From the NCBI RefSeq assembly GCF_040548815.1, contig NZ_JBEPSM010000001.1, forward strand, positions 1,612,001-1,676,000: a DNA stretch of 64,000 nucleotides, in the 5' to 3' direction. The notes under the pieces were generated by a model. It ran no database searches. It worked only from the letters and a program-made list of their open reading frames with translations, and was not told the DNA's origin. The DNA comes from Kaistia defluvii. Its GTDB lineage: Bacteria > Pseudomonadota > Alphaproteobacteria > Rhizobiales > Kaistiaceae. Shown in pieces: positions 49,728 through 63,531 of the stretch (within the stretch, counting starts at the first letter, position 1; the number at the start of each line of letters is the position of its first letter). A program made the position numbers and the translations under genes.

Positions 49728-49986
49728 GCTTCGCCTTTCAGCTAGCCTACGGTTCTGTTTCTGTCTTCCGCTCTTCGCACCTTCGCCACAGCCGATTGAC
49801 CATGAACAAAGAGCGCCCGGACCGCTTACCGCGGAGGCGCTACGAAAAGCAGAGGATCACGGCGGTTGCCGCGATCGTGCGTGTCGTTCTTAACTCTTGT
49901 TTCGATTCGGACAGCGTTTAAGTCTGAACTCCGCGACGTGGCGCCGCTGGAAAAACTGAACTTACCGCCTGCCTGAAAGCTTGCGG

Positions 49987-50015
49987 AACCTACTTATTCG
50001 GATGGTTCCAGTCAA
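49987..50015 (-). promoter_or_regulatory. Putative promoter of the str/ribosomal operon
   Basis: On the minus strand TTGACT and TAGGTT are separated by exactly 17 bp, close to the sigma-70 consensus. A GGGGTT/AACCCC inverted repeat (50014-50030) abuts the -35. The leader to rpsL would be about 250 nt. The 444-bp gap (49728-50171) holds no gene I can support. Confidence 0.6.
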
Positions 50016-50171
50016 CCCCTGCGCGGGGTTCTTTTCAAAGCGCCCCGCCACGCAAGGATTCCCCAAACCGCAGGACCGTCCCGCAACATTCGCAATGATC
50101 GGAACGCGATCACGGAAGATTGTTGCCCAGCCTGCCGCGTGGATCTCAAGCGAGGCGGGAATCGCCTCGAC

Positions 50172-50606
50172 TCACTCCGGGGCAGCCGTCCGCGTGGAGA
50201 ACGGCATTCCTTTCTGACCGGTTACGATCATCAGGATTCGCACGGTTTCGTCACCGACGACTCGGCCGTTATGGCGGTGATCGACCATTTCCGCAAACGA
50301 ATCCCCCGCCTTGAAGATTCGCTGCGCCCCGCCCTCGCTGTCGACCTCGATCGTCCCGGCCAGGATGTAGGCGTAGGCCGGCACCGGATGCGTGTGCCAG
50401 CCGGTCTCGCCGCCCGCCGGAATCTCGACGATCAGGCTCTGCACTTCGGGATCGGTAAAGCTCGGGTAGTGGATCGGATCGCCACTCGTCGTCGTGGTCG
50501 TCTGCAGGATGCGCTTCACCTTGACGGAGGGCTTGTAGCTCTCCTCGGCAAACGCGGCGGTGGTCGCGAGCGTCGCGCCGAGCGCGATCAGTGTCAGAAG
50601 TTTCAT
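50172..50606 (-). CDS. Periplasmic cupin-domain protein
   Basis: A 144-residue protein with a signal peptide (cleavage probably after AFA at residue 20). The rest is a single cupin fold: GGETGWHTHPVPAYAYILAGTIEV gives His71 and His73 as metal ligands, and AGDSFAEMVDHRHNG the second motif. It may bind a metal and a small ligand, but no substrate can be named. GGGAGG precedes the ATG at 50606. It is the last of three genes between rpoC and the str promoter. Confidence 0.85.
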   Translation of the reverse strand: MKLLTLIALGATLATTAAFAEESYKPSVKVKRILQTTTTTSGDPIHYPSFTDPEVQSLIVEIPAGGETGWHTHPVPAYAYILAGTIEVDSEGGAQRIFKAGDSFAEMVDHRHNGRVVGDETVRILMIVTGQKGMPFSTRTAAPE

Positions 50607-50705
50607 CCTGGCCCCTCCCCGGGCGCGCTCCATGGAGCGCAACGGTAGCTGCCCCTGTCCGGAGCGGCTTTCCTCGGCGTCATTGCTAGAGAGTTCGACG
50701 CCAAA

Positions 50706-50733
50706 GGAAAAGGGCCGCCCGGAGGCGACCCTT
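50706..50733 (-). terminator. Intrinsic terminator after the phytase-like gene
   Basis: On the minus strand AAGGGTCGCC-TCCG-GGCGGCCCTTTTCC forms a 9-10 bp stem with a short T-run. It starts about 30 bp after the stop at 50765, so the cupin gene should be transcribed separately. Confidence 0.75.
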
Positions 50734-50764
50734 CATCATGATGAACCCTTGTAGCCGCCGGCCG

Positions 50765-52099
50765 CTATTCGGCCTTCAGGAAGTCGCCGACCTCGAGCAC
50801 GATGAACTCGTTGTTGTCGGCCTTGCCCTGCGCACGACCGACCGAGAACGGGAAGTTGTTGTCGTCGGCGACGATGATGTGGGTCTCGTCGATCCGGTCG
50901 ACATTCTCGATGGTCTCGAACGGGAAGGTGAAGACGCCGTCCTTCGAGCCGACGCGAGCGACGGCGTTCGGATCCTTGATGTTCATCAGGTCGATAAAGC
51001 CGATCTTGCGCACGACGCCGTCGGCATCGGTCTTGGAGAGATCGACCAGGTAGATGCGCTTGAACTTGGCCGGTGTTTCCGCCCAGCCCTCGCGGGCATC
51101 GCCCTGCCCGCCATCGCGCTCGATCACGAGCGCGCGGTTGGCGTCGATCATGTTGAAGTCGCCGATCGCGTTGCCGAAGTCCTCGAGCGGATAGTAGCGG
51201 ACCGTATCGGCGAAGGCCTTCGACGCAAGGTCGAAATCGAAGATCGGCAGCACGGACTTGCCGCCCTTCTCGACGAACTTGCCGGCCTTGGCGTCCCAGG
51301 GCGCGCCTTCCAGCATGGGATGCAGGGTCTTGCCGTCCGCTGACAGCGCCATGCCTTCAAAACCCTTGGAGCGGCGCACGTTGAATTCGGGCATCGGCTT
51401 GTCGGGACCGGCCGGCATGACGACCGCATAATTGTCGGGGCTGCGATAGGTCACGCCGGCAACGACGGTCTCCTTGAGGCTGAGCACCGTGCCATCCGCA
51501 TCCACCTCGACCAGGTAGGGGCCGAACTCATCGCCGATCCAGAAATGGTCGCCGACCTTCTGGATGCTCTCGGGATCGAAGTCGGCGCCGGTGAGATAGC
51601 GGGCATCCGTATTCTCGTTGACCACCCGGAACGGGACGACACGGTTCGGGTCTTTGGCGAAGACCGTCTTGACGATCTCGACGCGGCCCGTCTTCCAGTC
51701 CGGCTTGACGATGTGGAACATGATCATCGCGTCGGCGGAATTGGCCTTGGCGCCAAAGCCATTGTCGGTCAGCACGACATAGGTACCGTCGCCGAGCGCG
51801 CGGATGCCGGAGAAGCCCTGCACGGGCTGGCCGGCGAACGGACGGGCCAGGCCGGTCTTCTCGTCGAAGATCGAATAGAGACGATCGAAGCGGCGGCCAA
51901 AATCGGCGCCCGTACCGGTGTAGCGGCCGGAGGTATTGAGCGTCGCGGGCGCATCGGCAGGCGGCACGGCGAAGCTCTGGGCCGGCAGCAGGGCGTGCTG
52001 GCTCAGCACGGCATCGAACTGCGTGGGCTCTGCCGCGGAAGCGCTTGCCGCCATGGCGACGAGCGAAAGGCCGGCGAGAAGGAACTGGCGAGGCGACAT
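50765..52099 (-). CDS. Secreted esterase-like protein of the phytase family (PF13449)
   Basis: A 444-residue protein with a signal peptide (about 1-22, ending SASAAE) and one long beta-propeller-like domain. SGIRALGDGTYVVLTDNGFGAKANS, DFDPESIQKVGDHFWIGDEFGPYLVEVD and KGFEGMALSADGKTLHPMLEGAP are typical of 'esterase-like activity of phytase' proteins. These may hydrolyse phosphoesters outside the cytoplasm, but biochemical proof in the family is thin. It lies 116 bp after the DUF900 lipoprotein gene. Confidence 0.88.
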   Translation of the reverse strand: MSPRQFLLAGLSLVAMAASASAAEPTQFDAVLSQHALLPAQSFAVPPADAPATLNTSGRYTGTGADFGRRFDRLYSIFDEKTGLARPFAGQPVQGFSGIRALGDGTYVVLTDNGFGAKANSADAMIMFHIVKPDWKTGRVEIVKTVFAKDPNRVVPFRVVNENTDARYLTGADFDPESIQKVGDHFWIGDEFGPYLVEVDADGTVLSLKETVVAGVTYRSPDNYAVVMPAGPDKPMPEFNVRRSKGFEGMALSADGKTLHPMLEGAPWDAKAGKFVEKGGKSVLPIFDFDLASKAFADTVRYYPLEDFGNAIGDFNMIDANRALVIERDGGQGDAREGWAETPAKFKRIYLVDLSKTDADGVVRKIGFIDLMNIKDPNAVARVGSKDGVFTFPFETIENVDRIDETHIIVADDNNFPFSVGRAQGKADNNEFIVLEVGDFLKAE

Positions 52100-52215
52100 G
52101 GACGAATCTCCGTTCGGGATAACGGAGTTCTCCTAGGCGGCCCATGTCTCAGCCGAGCGACGGCGCAATGTCACCTTCATGACAGGCCGCCGAACAGTCA
52201 GACCCGGCGTAGCCC

Positions 52216-53496
52216 CTAATAGGCCACGCCGCTGGGCTTCAGCAGCGAGCCAGCCGTATCGGCATTGTCCGAAAGCGTGTTGCCGAGCGCCTTGATCTGG
52301 GAGTTGTAGGTATCGCGGGTATCCGGATCGATGATGGCGACCGGCGCGGTCACGATCAGGCCGGCCGCAGTGCCAACGCTGGCGGCAGCGCCCGTTGTCA
52401 CGGCAACGAGCTTGTCACCGAACGCCGTCTTCGAATCCGTCATGGTCTGGCCTTCGGCGAGACGCGCCCCGATCAGTTGCACAACCTCGGGGCTCGCGGC
52501 GAACTTCGCATGGTTCAGCCGGTCATCCGTATGCAACTTGGTCAGGTCGATGACGGTGATCTTGTCCTGCTGCAGCTCGGACGCAAATGGCTCCTGGGCG
52601 ACGTTGATCTGCCCCAGGCGTTCAACATTGCCCCAGACGCGCCGCGAAACCTTCAAGGCGCGATCATCCTGCGAGACGAACAGGGTAACATTCGGCCCGT
52701 TGACGCCAATATCGGCCATCTGGCGGCGGAAGACGTCGATATCGACGTCCGGGGCGGCCAGCATGACGTTCTTGATCTTCGGCGCGATGCGCTTGTCGCG
52801 GATCGCCATCTGGCGCAGCGCCTCCAGCGTCACCCAATTGCCCATGGAGTGGGCCAGGATGGAGACTTCGTCGACATTGGGATCATCCGCAAGCGCCTTC
52901 AGCAGAAGCTCGAGCGCATCGCGCGAATAGTTGTTGCTCTCCCGGTCATAGCCATAGGCAAGGACGCTGCCGCGCGAGGGCCAGGTGAACAGGATCGGCA
53001 CGACGTCCGAATCCGAGTCATGCACGATCTGGGCAAAGCGGTAGACGGCATCTTCAAAACGGTTGTTGAAGCCATGGATGAAGACCAAGGCCTGACGCTT
53101 CGGTGTTGCCTTGATGCGCTTGTTGAACCATGCCCTCGCCTGAGCGAGGTTCATATCCTCGGCCTTGACCGTGACGAAATCCGTAGAGGGATTTCCCGGC
53201 AGTTTCTTCGGCCACTGCACGTCGCCCTTTTTCCGGATCGAGTCCGGCGGGATCGAGACGACGATGTTGGCAAAATCGATGGCCCGGCCGCGTTCACCCG
53301 TGAACATCTGGCCAGGGACGGTCGAACGCTGGCGCGTGGTCGCGACGGCCATGTCGACCGTGGTGCTGCCGGGAACGGGCGCCGTGATCGACACGGGAAG
53401 CAGCACGTCCTTCGGACGGCCGCCGCAGCCTGCGAGCAAGCCAACGAGCACGAGGCTCGTGACACCAGTCCGGACCAGAACCATCAGGCTACGCAA
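52216..53496 (-). CDS. DUF900 alpha/beta-hydrolase lipoprotein
   Basis: A 426-residue protein. The lipobox LVGLLAGC puts the lipidated cysteine at 24. The DUF900 hydrolase core follows: VFIHGFNNRFEDAVYRFAQI (oxyanion/strand), LFTWPSRGSVLAYGYDRESNNYSRDAL and the nucleophile AHSMGN with Ser217. An unusual feature is a C-terminal hydrophobic stretch (AAASVGTAAGLIVTAPVAII) near residue 375. Substrate unknown. It is the first gene of the three-gene insertion after rpoC. Confidence 0.88.
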   Translation of the reverse strand: MRSLMVLVRTGVTSLVLVGLLAGCGGRPKDVLLPVSITAPVPGSTTVDMAVATTRQRSTVPGQMFTGERGRAIDFANIVVSIPPDSIRKKGDVQWPKKLPGNPSTDFVTVKAEDMNLAQARAWFNKRIKATPKRQALVFIHGFNNRFEDAVYRFAQIVHDSDSDVVPILFTWPSRGSVLAYGYDRESNNYSRDALELLLKALADDPNVDEVSILAHSMGNWVTLEALRQMAIRDKRIAPKIKNVMLAAPDVDIDVFRRQMADIGVNGPNVTLFVSQDDRALKVSRRVWGNVERLGQINVAQEPFASELQQDKITVIDLTKLHTDDRLNHAKFAASPEVVQLIGARLAEGQTMTDSKTAFGDKLVAVTTGAAASVGTAAGLIVTAPVAIIDPDTRDTYNSQIKALGNTLSDNADTAGSLLKPSGVAY

Positions 53497-53639
53497 GTTG
53501 ACCTACCCCCGAAAAACACGAAGCCTTCGCCATTCCCCAGCCAAGCTCCGCAACGCTCATTGTAGCCTATCCCGAAAGCAAGTTGCATGTCTGGCCCGCT
53601 GGCGACAACAAACTTCGGGAGCGCGGCTTCTGCGCCACG

Positions 53640-53667
53640 AAAAAGGCCGCCCGAAGGCGGCCTTTTC
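53640..53667 (-). terminator. Intrinsic terminator after rpoC
   Basis: AAAAGGCCGCC-TTCG-GGCGGCCTTTTT on the minus strand: a 7-bp GC core plus A-T flanks (11 pairs in all), stable TTCG loop, T-run. It lies 20 bp after the rpoC stop. It is nearly symmetrical and could work from either side. Confidence 0.92.
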
Positions 53668-53686
53668 CATTCCTGGACCGAGTGGA

Positions 53687-57922
<4,236 letters not shown>

Positions 57923-58017
57923 CGCCGATCTCCTTCGATGCCGGTGGCCGGTTGAGGATCACCCTCTACCGGAACACCGCATGTAAACTGAATGGGCCTA
58001 TCGGAAACCGCGGCGGA

Positions 58018-61000
58018 TTATTCCGCCGCGTCCGGAAGCCTTGCGTTCGCCTCGGCGTCCAAGGCCTTCTTGGACTGATTGAGCTCGACGTCGAGCCCGA
58101 GGGACCGCATTTCCTTGACCAGCACGTTGAACGATTCCGGAATACCGGCCTCGAACGTGTCATCGCCGCGGACAATCGCCTCATACACCTTGGTACGGCC
58201 GGCCACGTCGTCGGACTTCACGGTCAGCATTTCCTGCAGCGTGTAGGCGGCGCCATAGGCTTCGAGAGCCCAGACCTCCATCTCGCCGAAGCGCTGGCCA
58301 CCGAACTGCGCCTTACCACCCAGCGGCTGCTGCGTGACGAGCGAGTACGGGCCGATCGAACGGGCGTGGATCTTGTCATCGACCAGGTGGTGCAGCTTGA
58401 GCATGTAGATGTAGCCCACGGTCACCTTGCGGTCGAATGCCTCGCCCGTACGTCCGTCATACAGAACCGACTGGCCGGAGTCGTGAAGACCCGCCTCCTC
58501 CAGCATCTCGACGATGTCCGGCTCACGCGCACCGTCGAAGACCGGCGTCGCGATCGAGACGCCCTTCTTCAGGTGTTCGCTCATCCGGATGACCGAAGCG
58601 TCGTCCAGTTCCGCAACCGGCTGATCCTTCGGACCGTTATAGATGCCGTCGAGGGTGAGGCGGAGCGGCTTGACGTCGCCCGACTTCTTATAATCCTCGA
58701 GCATCTTGCCGATCTTCAGGCCCATGCCTGCGCAAGCCCAGCCCAGATGCGTCTCCAGGATCTGGCCGACATTCATGCGGCTCGGCACGCCGAGCGGATT
58801 GAGCACGATGTCGACATGCGTACCGTCCTCGAGGAACGGCATGTCCTGGATCGGGGTGATCCGCGACACGACGCCCTTGTTGCCGTGACGGCCGGCCATC
58901 TTGTCGCCCGGCTGGATCTTGCGCTTCACCGCGACGAAGACCTTGACCATCTTCATCACGCCCGGAGGCAGCTCGTCGCCGCGCTGCAGCTTCTCGACCT
59001 TGTCGATGAAGCGCTTCTCCAGCCGCTTGCGGCTCTCGTCATACGACCCGCGCAGAGCCTCGATCTCGCCCATGACCTTTTCGTCGGCGAAGGCGAACTG
59101 CCACCACTGGGACCGCGGATACTCCTCGATGACATCGCGCGTCAGCACGGTGTCCTTCTTGAAGTTCTTCGGGCCGCTGGAAGCGGTCTTGCCGTCGAAC
59201 ATATCGACCAGGCGGCCATAGACGTTACGGTCCAGGATGGCCTGCTCGTCGTCACGATCCTTGGCGAGACGCTCGATCTCTTCCCGCTCGATCGCCATCG
59301 CGCGCTCGTCCTTCTCCACGCCATGGCGGTTGAAGACGCGCACTTCCACGATGGTGCCGGTCACGCCCGGCGGCACGCGGAGCGAGGTATCGCGAACGTC
59401 GGAAGCCTTTTCACCGAAGATGGCGCGCAGAAGCTTTTCTTCCGGCGTCATCGGGCTTTCGCCCTTCGGCGTGATCTTGCCGCAAAGGATGTCGCCCGGC
59501 TGCACGTCGGCGCCGATATAGACGATACCGGCTTCGTCGAGGTTCTTCAGCGCTTCTTCCGAGACGTTCGGAATGTCGCGCGTGATTTCTTCCGGACCGA
59601 GCTTGGTATCGCGCGCCATGACCTCGAACTCCTCGATATGGATCGAGGTGAAGACGTCATCCGACACGATGCGCTCGGACAGGAGGATCGAGTCCTCGAA
59701 GTTGTAGCCGTTCCACGGCATGAACGCGACGAGCACGTTCCGGCCGAGCGCCAGATCACCGAGATCCGTCGACGGGCCGTCCGCCAGGATATCGCCCTTG
59801 CCGACGCGATCACCCACGCGGACAAGCGGCCGCTGGTTGATGCAGGTCGACTGGTTCGAACGCTGGAACTTCATCAGACGATAGATATCGACACCCGACT
59901 TCGAAGGATCAAGTTCCTCCGTCGCGCGGATAACGATACGGGTCGCATCGACCTGGTCGACGATACCGCCGCGGCGAGCCGCGATGGCAGCGCCCGAATC
60001 ACGGGCAACGACGGCCTCCATGCCGGTACCGACGAAAGGCGCCTCGGCGCGAACGAGCGGCACCGCCTGACGCATCATGTTCGAGCCCATCAGGGCGCGG
60101 TTCGCGTCATCGTTCTCGAGGAACGGGATCAGCGAGGCCGCGACCGAAACGAGCTGCTTCGGCGACACGTCCATGAAGTCGACGCGGTCCGAGGTGACCA
60201 TGACGTTTTCGCCGGAATGGCGGCTGATGATCAGGTCATCGGTCAGCTTGCCGTTCGCATCGAGTTTCACGTTCGCCTGGGCGACGTAGTACTTCGACTC
60301 TTCCATCGCCGACAGATAGACGATGTCCATCGTCGCCACGCCGTCCTTGACGCGCCGGTACGGGCTCTCGATGAAGCCGTACTTGTTGACGCGGGCAAAC
60401 GTCGCGAGCGAGTTGATCAGGCCGATATTCGGGCCTTCCGGCGTCTCGATCGGGCAGATACGGCCGTAATGCGTCGGGTGCACGTCGCGCACTTCGAAGC
60501 CGGCGCGTTCGCGCGTCAGACCACCCGGGCCAAGCGCCGAAAGGCGACGCTTGTGGGTGATTTCCGACAGCGGGTTGGTCTGATCCATGAACTGCGACAG
60601 CTGCGACGAGCCGAAGAACTCGCGCACGGCGGCAGCCGCCGGCTTGGCGTTGATCAGATCCTGCGGCATGACGTTGCCGATCTCGACCGACGACATGCGT
60701 TCCTTGATCGCGCGCTCCATGCGGAGCAGACCGACGCGGTACTGGTTCTCCATGAGCTCGCCGACCGAACGCACACGGCGATTGCCGAGATTGTCGATGT
60801 CGTCGATTTCGCCCTGGCCGTCGCGCAGTTCGACAAGCGTCTTGATGACCGCGAGGATGTCTTCCTTGCGGAGCACGCGCACGGTGTCCTCGGCCGTCAG
60901 GTCGAGGCGCATGTTCATCTTGACGCGGCCGACGGCCGACAGATCGTAGCGCTCGCTGTCGAAGAACAGCGACTGGAACATGGCGGTCGCGGTATCGACG

Positions 61001-62154
61001 GTCGGCGGCTCGCCCGGACGCATGACGCGGTAGATGTCGAACAGCGCGTCTTCACGCGACTCGTTCTTGTCCACGGCCAGCGTGTTGCGGATGTAGGCGC
61101 CGATATTGATGTGGTCGATATCGAGAACCGTGACTTCGTCGTAGCCGGCCTCGTCCAGGATCTCGAGCAGCTTCTCGCTGATCTCGTCACCGGCTTCGGC
61201 GTAGACTTCACCCGTGGTCGGGTTGACGATGTCCTCGGCGATATAGGTGCCATGCAGGTCCTCGTTGAGAACCTTCAGCGCCTTGACGCCCTTCTCGGCC
61301 AGGCCGCGAGCGGCGCGGGCCGTCAGCTTCTTGCCGGCCTCGACCACGACTTCGCCGGTGTCGGCGTCGATCATGTCCATGGCGGCCTTCATCCCGCGCA
61401 TACGCGCCGGATCATAAGGCATGCGCCAGCCATCGCCGACCTTGGAGTAGACGATCTTCGAATAGAAGGTGTCGAGGATCTCTTCGCCGTCCATGCCGAG
61501 CGCGAACATCAGCGACGTCACCGGAATCTTGCGGCGACGGTCGATGCGTGCGTGCACGATGTCCTTGGCGTCGAACTCGATGTCGAGCCAGGAACCGCGA
61601 TACGGGATGATGCGGGCGGCGAACAGGAGCTTGCCCGAAGAATGGGTCTTGCCCTTGTCGTGATCGAAGAAGACACCCGGCGAGCGGTGCATCTGCGAGA
61701 CGATCACGCGCTCGGTGCCGTTGACGATGAAGGTGCCGTTGGACGTCATCAGGGGCATTTCGCCCATGTAGACTTCCTGCTCCTTGATGTCCTTGACGGA
61801 CTTCGCACCGGTGTCCTCGTCGACATCGAACACGATCAGGCGCAGCGTGACCTTCAGCGGCGCCGAGAAGGTGATGCCACGCTGGCGGCACTCGTCGACG
61901 TCATACTTCGGCGGGTCGAAATCATAGCGGACGAATTCGAGCAGCGCCGTATTCGAGAAGTCCGAAATTGGAAATACGGATTTGAAAACGGCCTGCAAAC
62001 CTTCGTCCGGACGCCCGCCCTTCGCTTCCTCAACCATGAGGAATTGGTCGTAGGACGCCTTCTGAACCTCGATGAGGTTCGGCATCTCGGCCACGTCGCC
62101 GATGGACCCGAAGACCTTGCGGATGCGCTTACGACCGGTGAATTCCAGGGCCAT
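58018..62154 (-). CDS. rpoB: RNA polymerase beta subunit
   Basis: A 1378-residue subunit forming the active centre with beta'. The rifampicin pocket [30 protein letters not shown] keeps the Asp, His and Ser that correspond to Asp516, His526 and Ser531 of E. coli, so the site is of the sensitive type. The C-terminal [25 protein letters not shown] is canonical. AAGGAG precedes the ATG. The spacer from rplL holds two stable hairpins. Confidence 0.99.
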   Translation of the reverse strand: MALEFTGRKRIRKVFGSIGDVAEMPNLIEVQKASYDQFLMVEEAKGGRPDEGLQAVFKSVFPISDFSNTALLEFVRYDFDPPKYDVDECRQRGITFSAPLKVTLRLIVFDVDEDTGAKSVKDIKEQEVYMGEMPLMTSNGTFIVNGTERVIVSQMHRSPGVFFDHDKGKTHSSGKLLFAARIIPYRGSWLDIEFDAKDIVHARIDRRRKIPVTSLMFALGMDGEEILDTFYSKIVYSKVGDGWRMPYDPARMRGMKAAMDMIDADTGEVVVEAGKKLTARAARGLAEKGVKALKVLNEDLHGTYIAEDIVNPTTGEVYAEAGDEISEKLLEILDEAGYDEVTVLDIDHINIGAYIRNTLAVDKNESREDALFDIYRVMRPGEPPTVDTATAMFQSLFFDSERYDLSAVGRVKMNMRLDLTAEDTVRVLRKEDILAVIKTLVELRDGQGEIDDIDNLGNRRVRSVGELMENQYRVGLLRMERAIKERMSSVEIGNVMPQDLINAKPAAAAVREFFGSSQLSQFMDQTNPLSEITHKRRLSALGPGGLTRERAGFEVRDVHPTHYGRICPIETPEGPNIGLINSLATFARVNKYGFIESPYRRVKDGVATMDIVYLSAMEESKYYVAQANVKLDANGKLTDDLIISRHSGENVMVTSDRVDFMDVSPKQLVSVAASLIPFLENDDANRALMGSNMMRQAVPLVRAEAPFVGTGMEAVVARDSGAAIAARRGGIVDQVDATRIVIRATEELDPSKSGVDIYRLMKFQRSNQSTCINQRPLVRVGDRVGKGDILADGPSTDLGDLALGRNVLVAFMPWNGYNFEDSILLSERIVSDDVFTSIHIEEFEVMARDTKLGPEEITRDIPNVSEEALKNLDEAGIVYIGADVQPGDILCGKITPKGESPMTPEEKLLRAIFGEKASDVRDTSLRVPPGVTGTIVEVRVFNRHGVEKDERAMAIEREEIERLAKDRDDEQAILDRNVYGRLVDMFDGKTASSGPKNFKKDTVLTRDVIEEYPRSQWWQFAFADEKVMGEIEALRGSYDESRKRLEKRFIDKVEKLQRGDELPPGVMKMVKVFVAVKRKIQPGDKMAGRHGNKGVVSRITPIQDMPFLEDGTHVDIVLNPLGVPSRMNVGQILETHLGWACAGMGLKIGKMLEDYKKSGDVKPLRLTLDGIYNGPKDQPVAELDDASVIRMSEHLKKGVSIATPVFDGAREPDIVEMLEEAGLHDSGQSVLYDGRTGEAFDRKVTVGYIYMLKLHHLVDDKIHARSIGPYSLVTQQPLGGKAQFGGQRFGEMEVWALEAYGAAYTLQEMLTVKSDDVAGRTKVYEAIVRGDDTFEAGIPESFNVLVKEMRSLGLDVELNQSKKALDAEANARLPDAAE

Positions 62155-62182
62155 GTTCGCTCCTTCTTTACGTTCAAGAACA

Positions 62183-62232
62183 GCTATCCGGAAAGCCGTA
62201 TAGCCGCGCTCAGGCGCGGCTCTCTGGATAGC
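62183..62232 (-). promoter_or_regulatory. Long stem-loop in the rplL-rpoB spacer
   Basis: GCTATCC arms at 62226-62232 and 62183-62189 enclose an inner 8-bp stem AGCCGCGC-CTGA-GCGCGGCT. It lies about 30 bp before rpoB. There is no T-run; it looks like a processing or mRNA-structure element analogous in place to the E. coli RNase III site. Confidence 0.6.
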
Positions 62233-62256
62233 GGTCCTTATGGACCATGATGGAAA

Positions 62257-62280
62257 CCGGCCCCGGCAATCCGGGGCCGG
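62257..62280 (-). terminator. Attenuator-like hairpin after rplL
   Basis: On the minus strand CCGGCCCCGG-ATTG-CCGGGGCCGG, a perfect 10-bp stem followed by TTTCC, begins 15 bp after the rplL stop. It resembles the partial terminator that lowers rpoB relative to ribosomal genes in other bacteria. Confidence 0.65.
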
Positions 62281-62295
62281 CCTATTTCAATCGAC

Positions 62296-62667
62296 TTACT
62301 TGACGTCGACCTTGGCGCCTGCGCCCTCGAGCTGCGTCTTGAGCTTGGCAGCCTCGTCCTTCGAGACGCCTTCCTTGACGGCCTTGGGAGCTGCTTCGAC
62401 CAGGTCCTTGGCTTCCTTGAGGCCAAGAGCGGTGATCGCGCGGACTTCCTTGATCACGTTGATCTTGTTCGCGCCGGCCTCAACGAGGATGACGTCGAAC
62501 TCGGTCTTCTCTTCCACAGCGGCGGCCGGAGCGGCAGCAGCGGCAGCAGCAGCGACCGGAGCAGCAGCCGAAACGCCCCACTTCTCTTCGAGAAGCTTGG
62601 AGAGCTCAGCAGCCTCGAGCACGGTCAGGGCGGACAGATCGTCCACAATCTTTGCAAGATCAGCCAT
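62296..62667 (-). CDS. rplL: 50S ribosomal protein L7/L12
   Basis: A 123-residue stalk protein that recruits translation factors. The N-domain ([29 protein letters not shown]) dimerises and binds L10, an alanine/proline hinge ([15 protein letters not shown]) follows, and the C-domain [52 protein letters not shown] is canonical. It follows rplJ by 45 bp. Confidence 0.98.
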   Translation of the reverse strand: MADLAKIVDDLSALTVLEAAELSKLLEEKWGVSAAAPVAAAAAAAAPAAAVEEKTEFDVILVEAGANKINVIKEVRAITALGLKEAKDLVEAAPKAVKEGVSKDEAAKLKTQLEGAGAKVDVK

Positions 62668-62712
62668 TTTATATTCCTGTCAGTTCGAACTTCGTTTGAA
62701 TGAGAGAACGGC

Positions 62713-63231
62713 CTACGCCGCTTCATCCTTCTTGGCATAGGCGCCGAACACGCGGGCAAGCTGCGCCGCGGGTGCGCTGACGACCGTCGCGATCCTGGTG
62801 GCCGGTGCCTGAAGCAGGCCGACCAACTTACCGCGCAGTTCATCCAGCGACGGCAGCGTGGCAAGAGCCTTGACGCCGTTCGGATCCAGATTGGTCTTGC
62901 CCATCGCGCCGCCGAGAATGACGAGCTTGTCATTCGTCTTGGCGAAATCGGACACGACCTTGGGAGCTGCCACCGGATCGCTCGAATAAGCGACGATCGT
63001 CGGACCTGTGAACAGGTCCGCAATGTGAGCAGACTCAGTGCCTTGAAGGGCGAGCTTGACGAGGCGGTTCTTAGCGACCTTTACGCTGACCCCTGCCACG
63101 CGAGCCTTGCCACGAAGGGCGGTGAGCTCGGCGACGGTGAGGCCGGCATAGTGTGCCACGACGACGACATTGGCCTCCTGGAAGACCTCGTTCATCGTCG
63201 AGACAAGTTCGCGTTTTTCCGCTCTTTCCAC
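62713..63231 (-). CDS. rplJ: 50S ribosomal protein L10
   Basis: A 172-residue base of the L7/L12 stalk. [33 protein letters not shown] is the normal beginning, with a GTG start at 63231 and GGAGAGAGG about 5 bases upstream. The frame is open 55 codons further (to 63396), but that part lies in the L10 leader and has no family homology. The C-terminus [13 protein letters not shown] is typical. Confidence 0.96.
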   Translation of the reverse strand: MERAEKRELVSTMNEVFQEANVVVVAHYAGLTVAELTALRGKARVAGVSVKVAKNRLVKLALQGTESAHIADLFTGPTIVAYSSDPVAAPKVVSDFAKTNDKLVILGGAMGKTNLDPNGVKALATLPSLDELRGKLVGLLQAPATRIATVVSAPAAQLARVFGAYAKKDEAA

Positions 63232-63399
63232 TTGCCTCTCTCCAGATAGGCGGGTGACCTTTCGGTCCTTACCACCGGTTACGTATGCCGCGACCAGATG
63301 TCCGATCGCAGCGCTGCGTGCCTGTCCCCCAGCCACTCTCGCGAGCTTCGGGTCAAAGAGGTTCGAACTGATAAGCGGCTTGCGCCGAAAATCCATCTT

Positions 63400-63450
63400 C
63401 CCCCCGTCTATGCAGGAGATTAAGCCGGCAAGCCGGCCCCTGCAGTCTCG
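63400..63450 (-). promoter_or_regulatory. Ribosomal L10 leader (autoregulatory mRNA element)
   Basis: On the minus strand CTGCAGG, then a GCCGGC-TT-GCCGGC hairpin, TTAATCTCCTGCA, and TAGACGG form the known L10 leader core: TTAAT/CTCCTGC next to a closing helix (CTGCAGG/CTCCTGCA). L10-L12 complex binding there represses rplJL translation in other bacteria. It sits 170-220 nt before the rplJ start. This accounts for the rplA-rplJ spacer. Confidence 0.7.
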
Positions 63451-63497
63451 GACAGGTATTGGGCCGGGCGGAGAGCGAACCCTCCGCCGGCCATCTT

Positions 63498-63518
63498 GCC
63501 GCCCGGAAGACCGGGCGG
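63498..63518 (-). promoter_or_regulatory. Strong hairpin after rplA
   Basis: CCGCCCGG-TCTT-CCGGGCGG is an 8-bp perfect stem starting about 15 bp after the rplA stop. No T-run follows, so it is a likely mRNA end-protection or processing site between rplKA and rplJL. Confidence 0.5.
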
Positions 63519-63531
63519 AGATTCTTGAGCC

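Noticed and set aside
57952..62250. A 1432-codon open frame on the plus strand opposite rpoB
   Set aside because: High-GC antisense shadow of rpoB with the same compositional signs and no domain.
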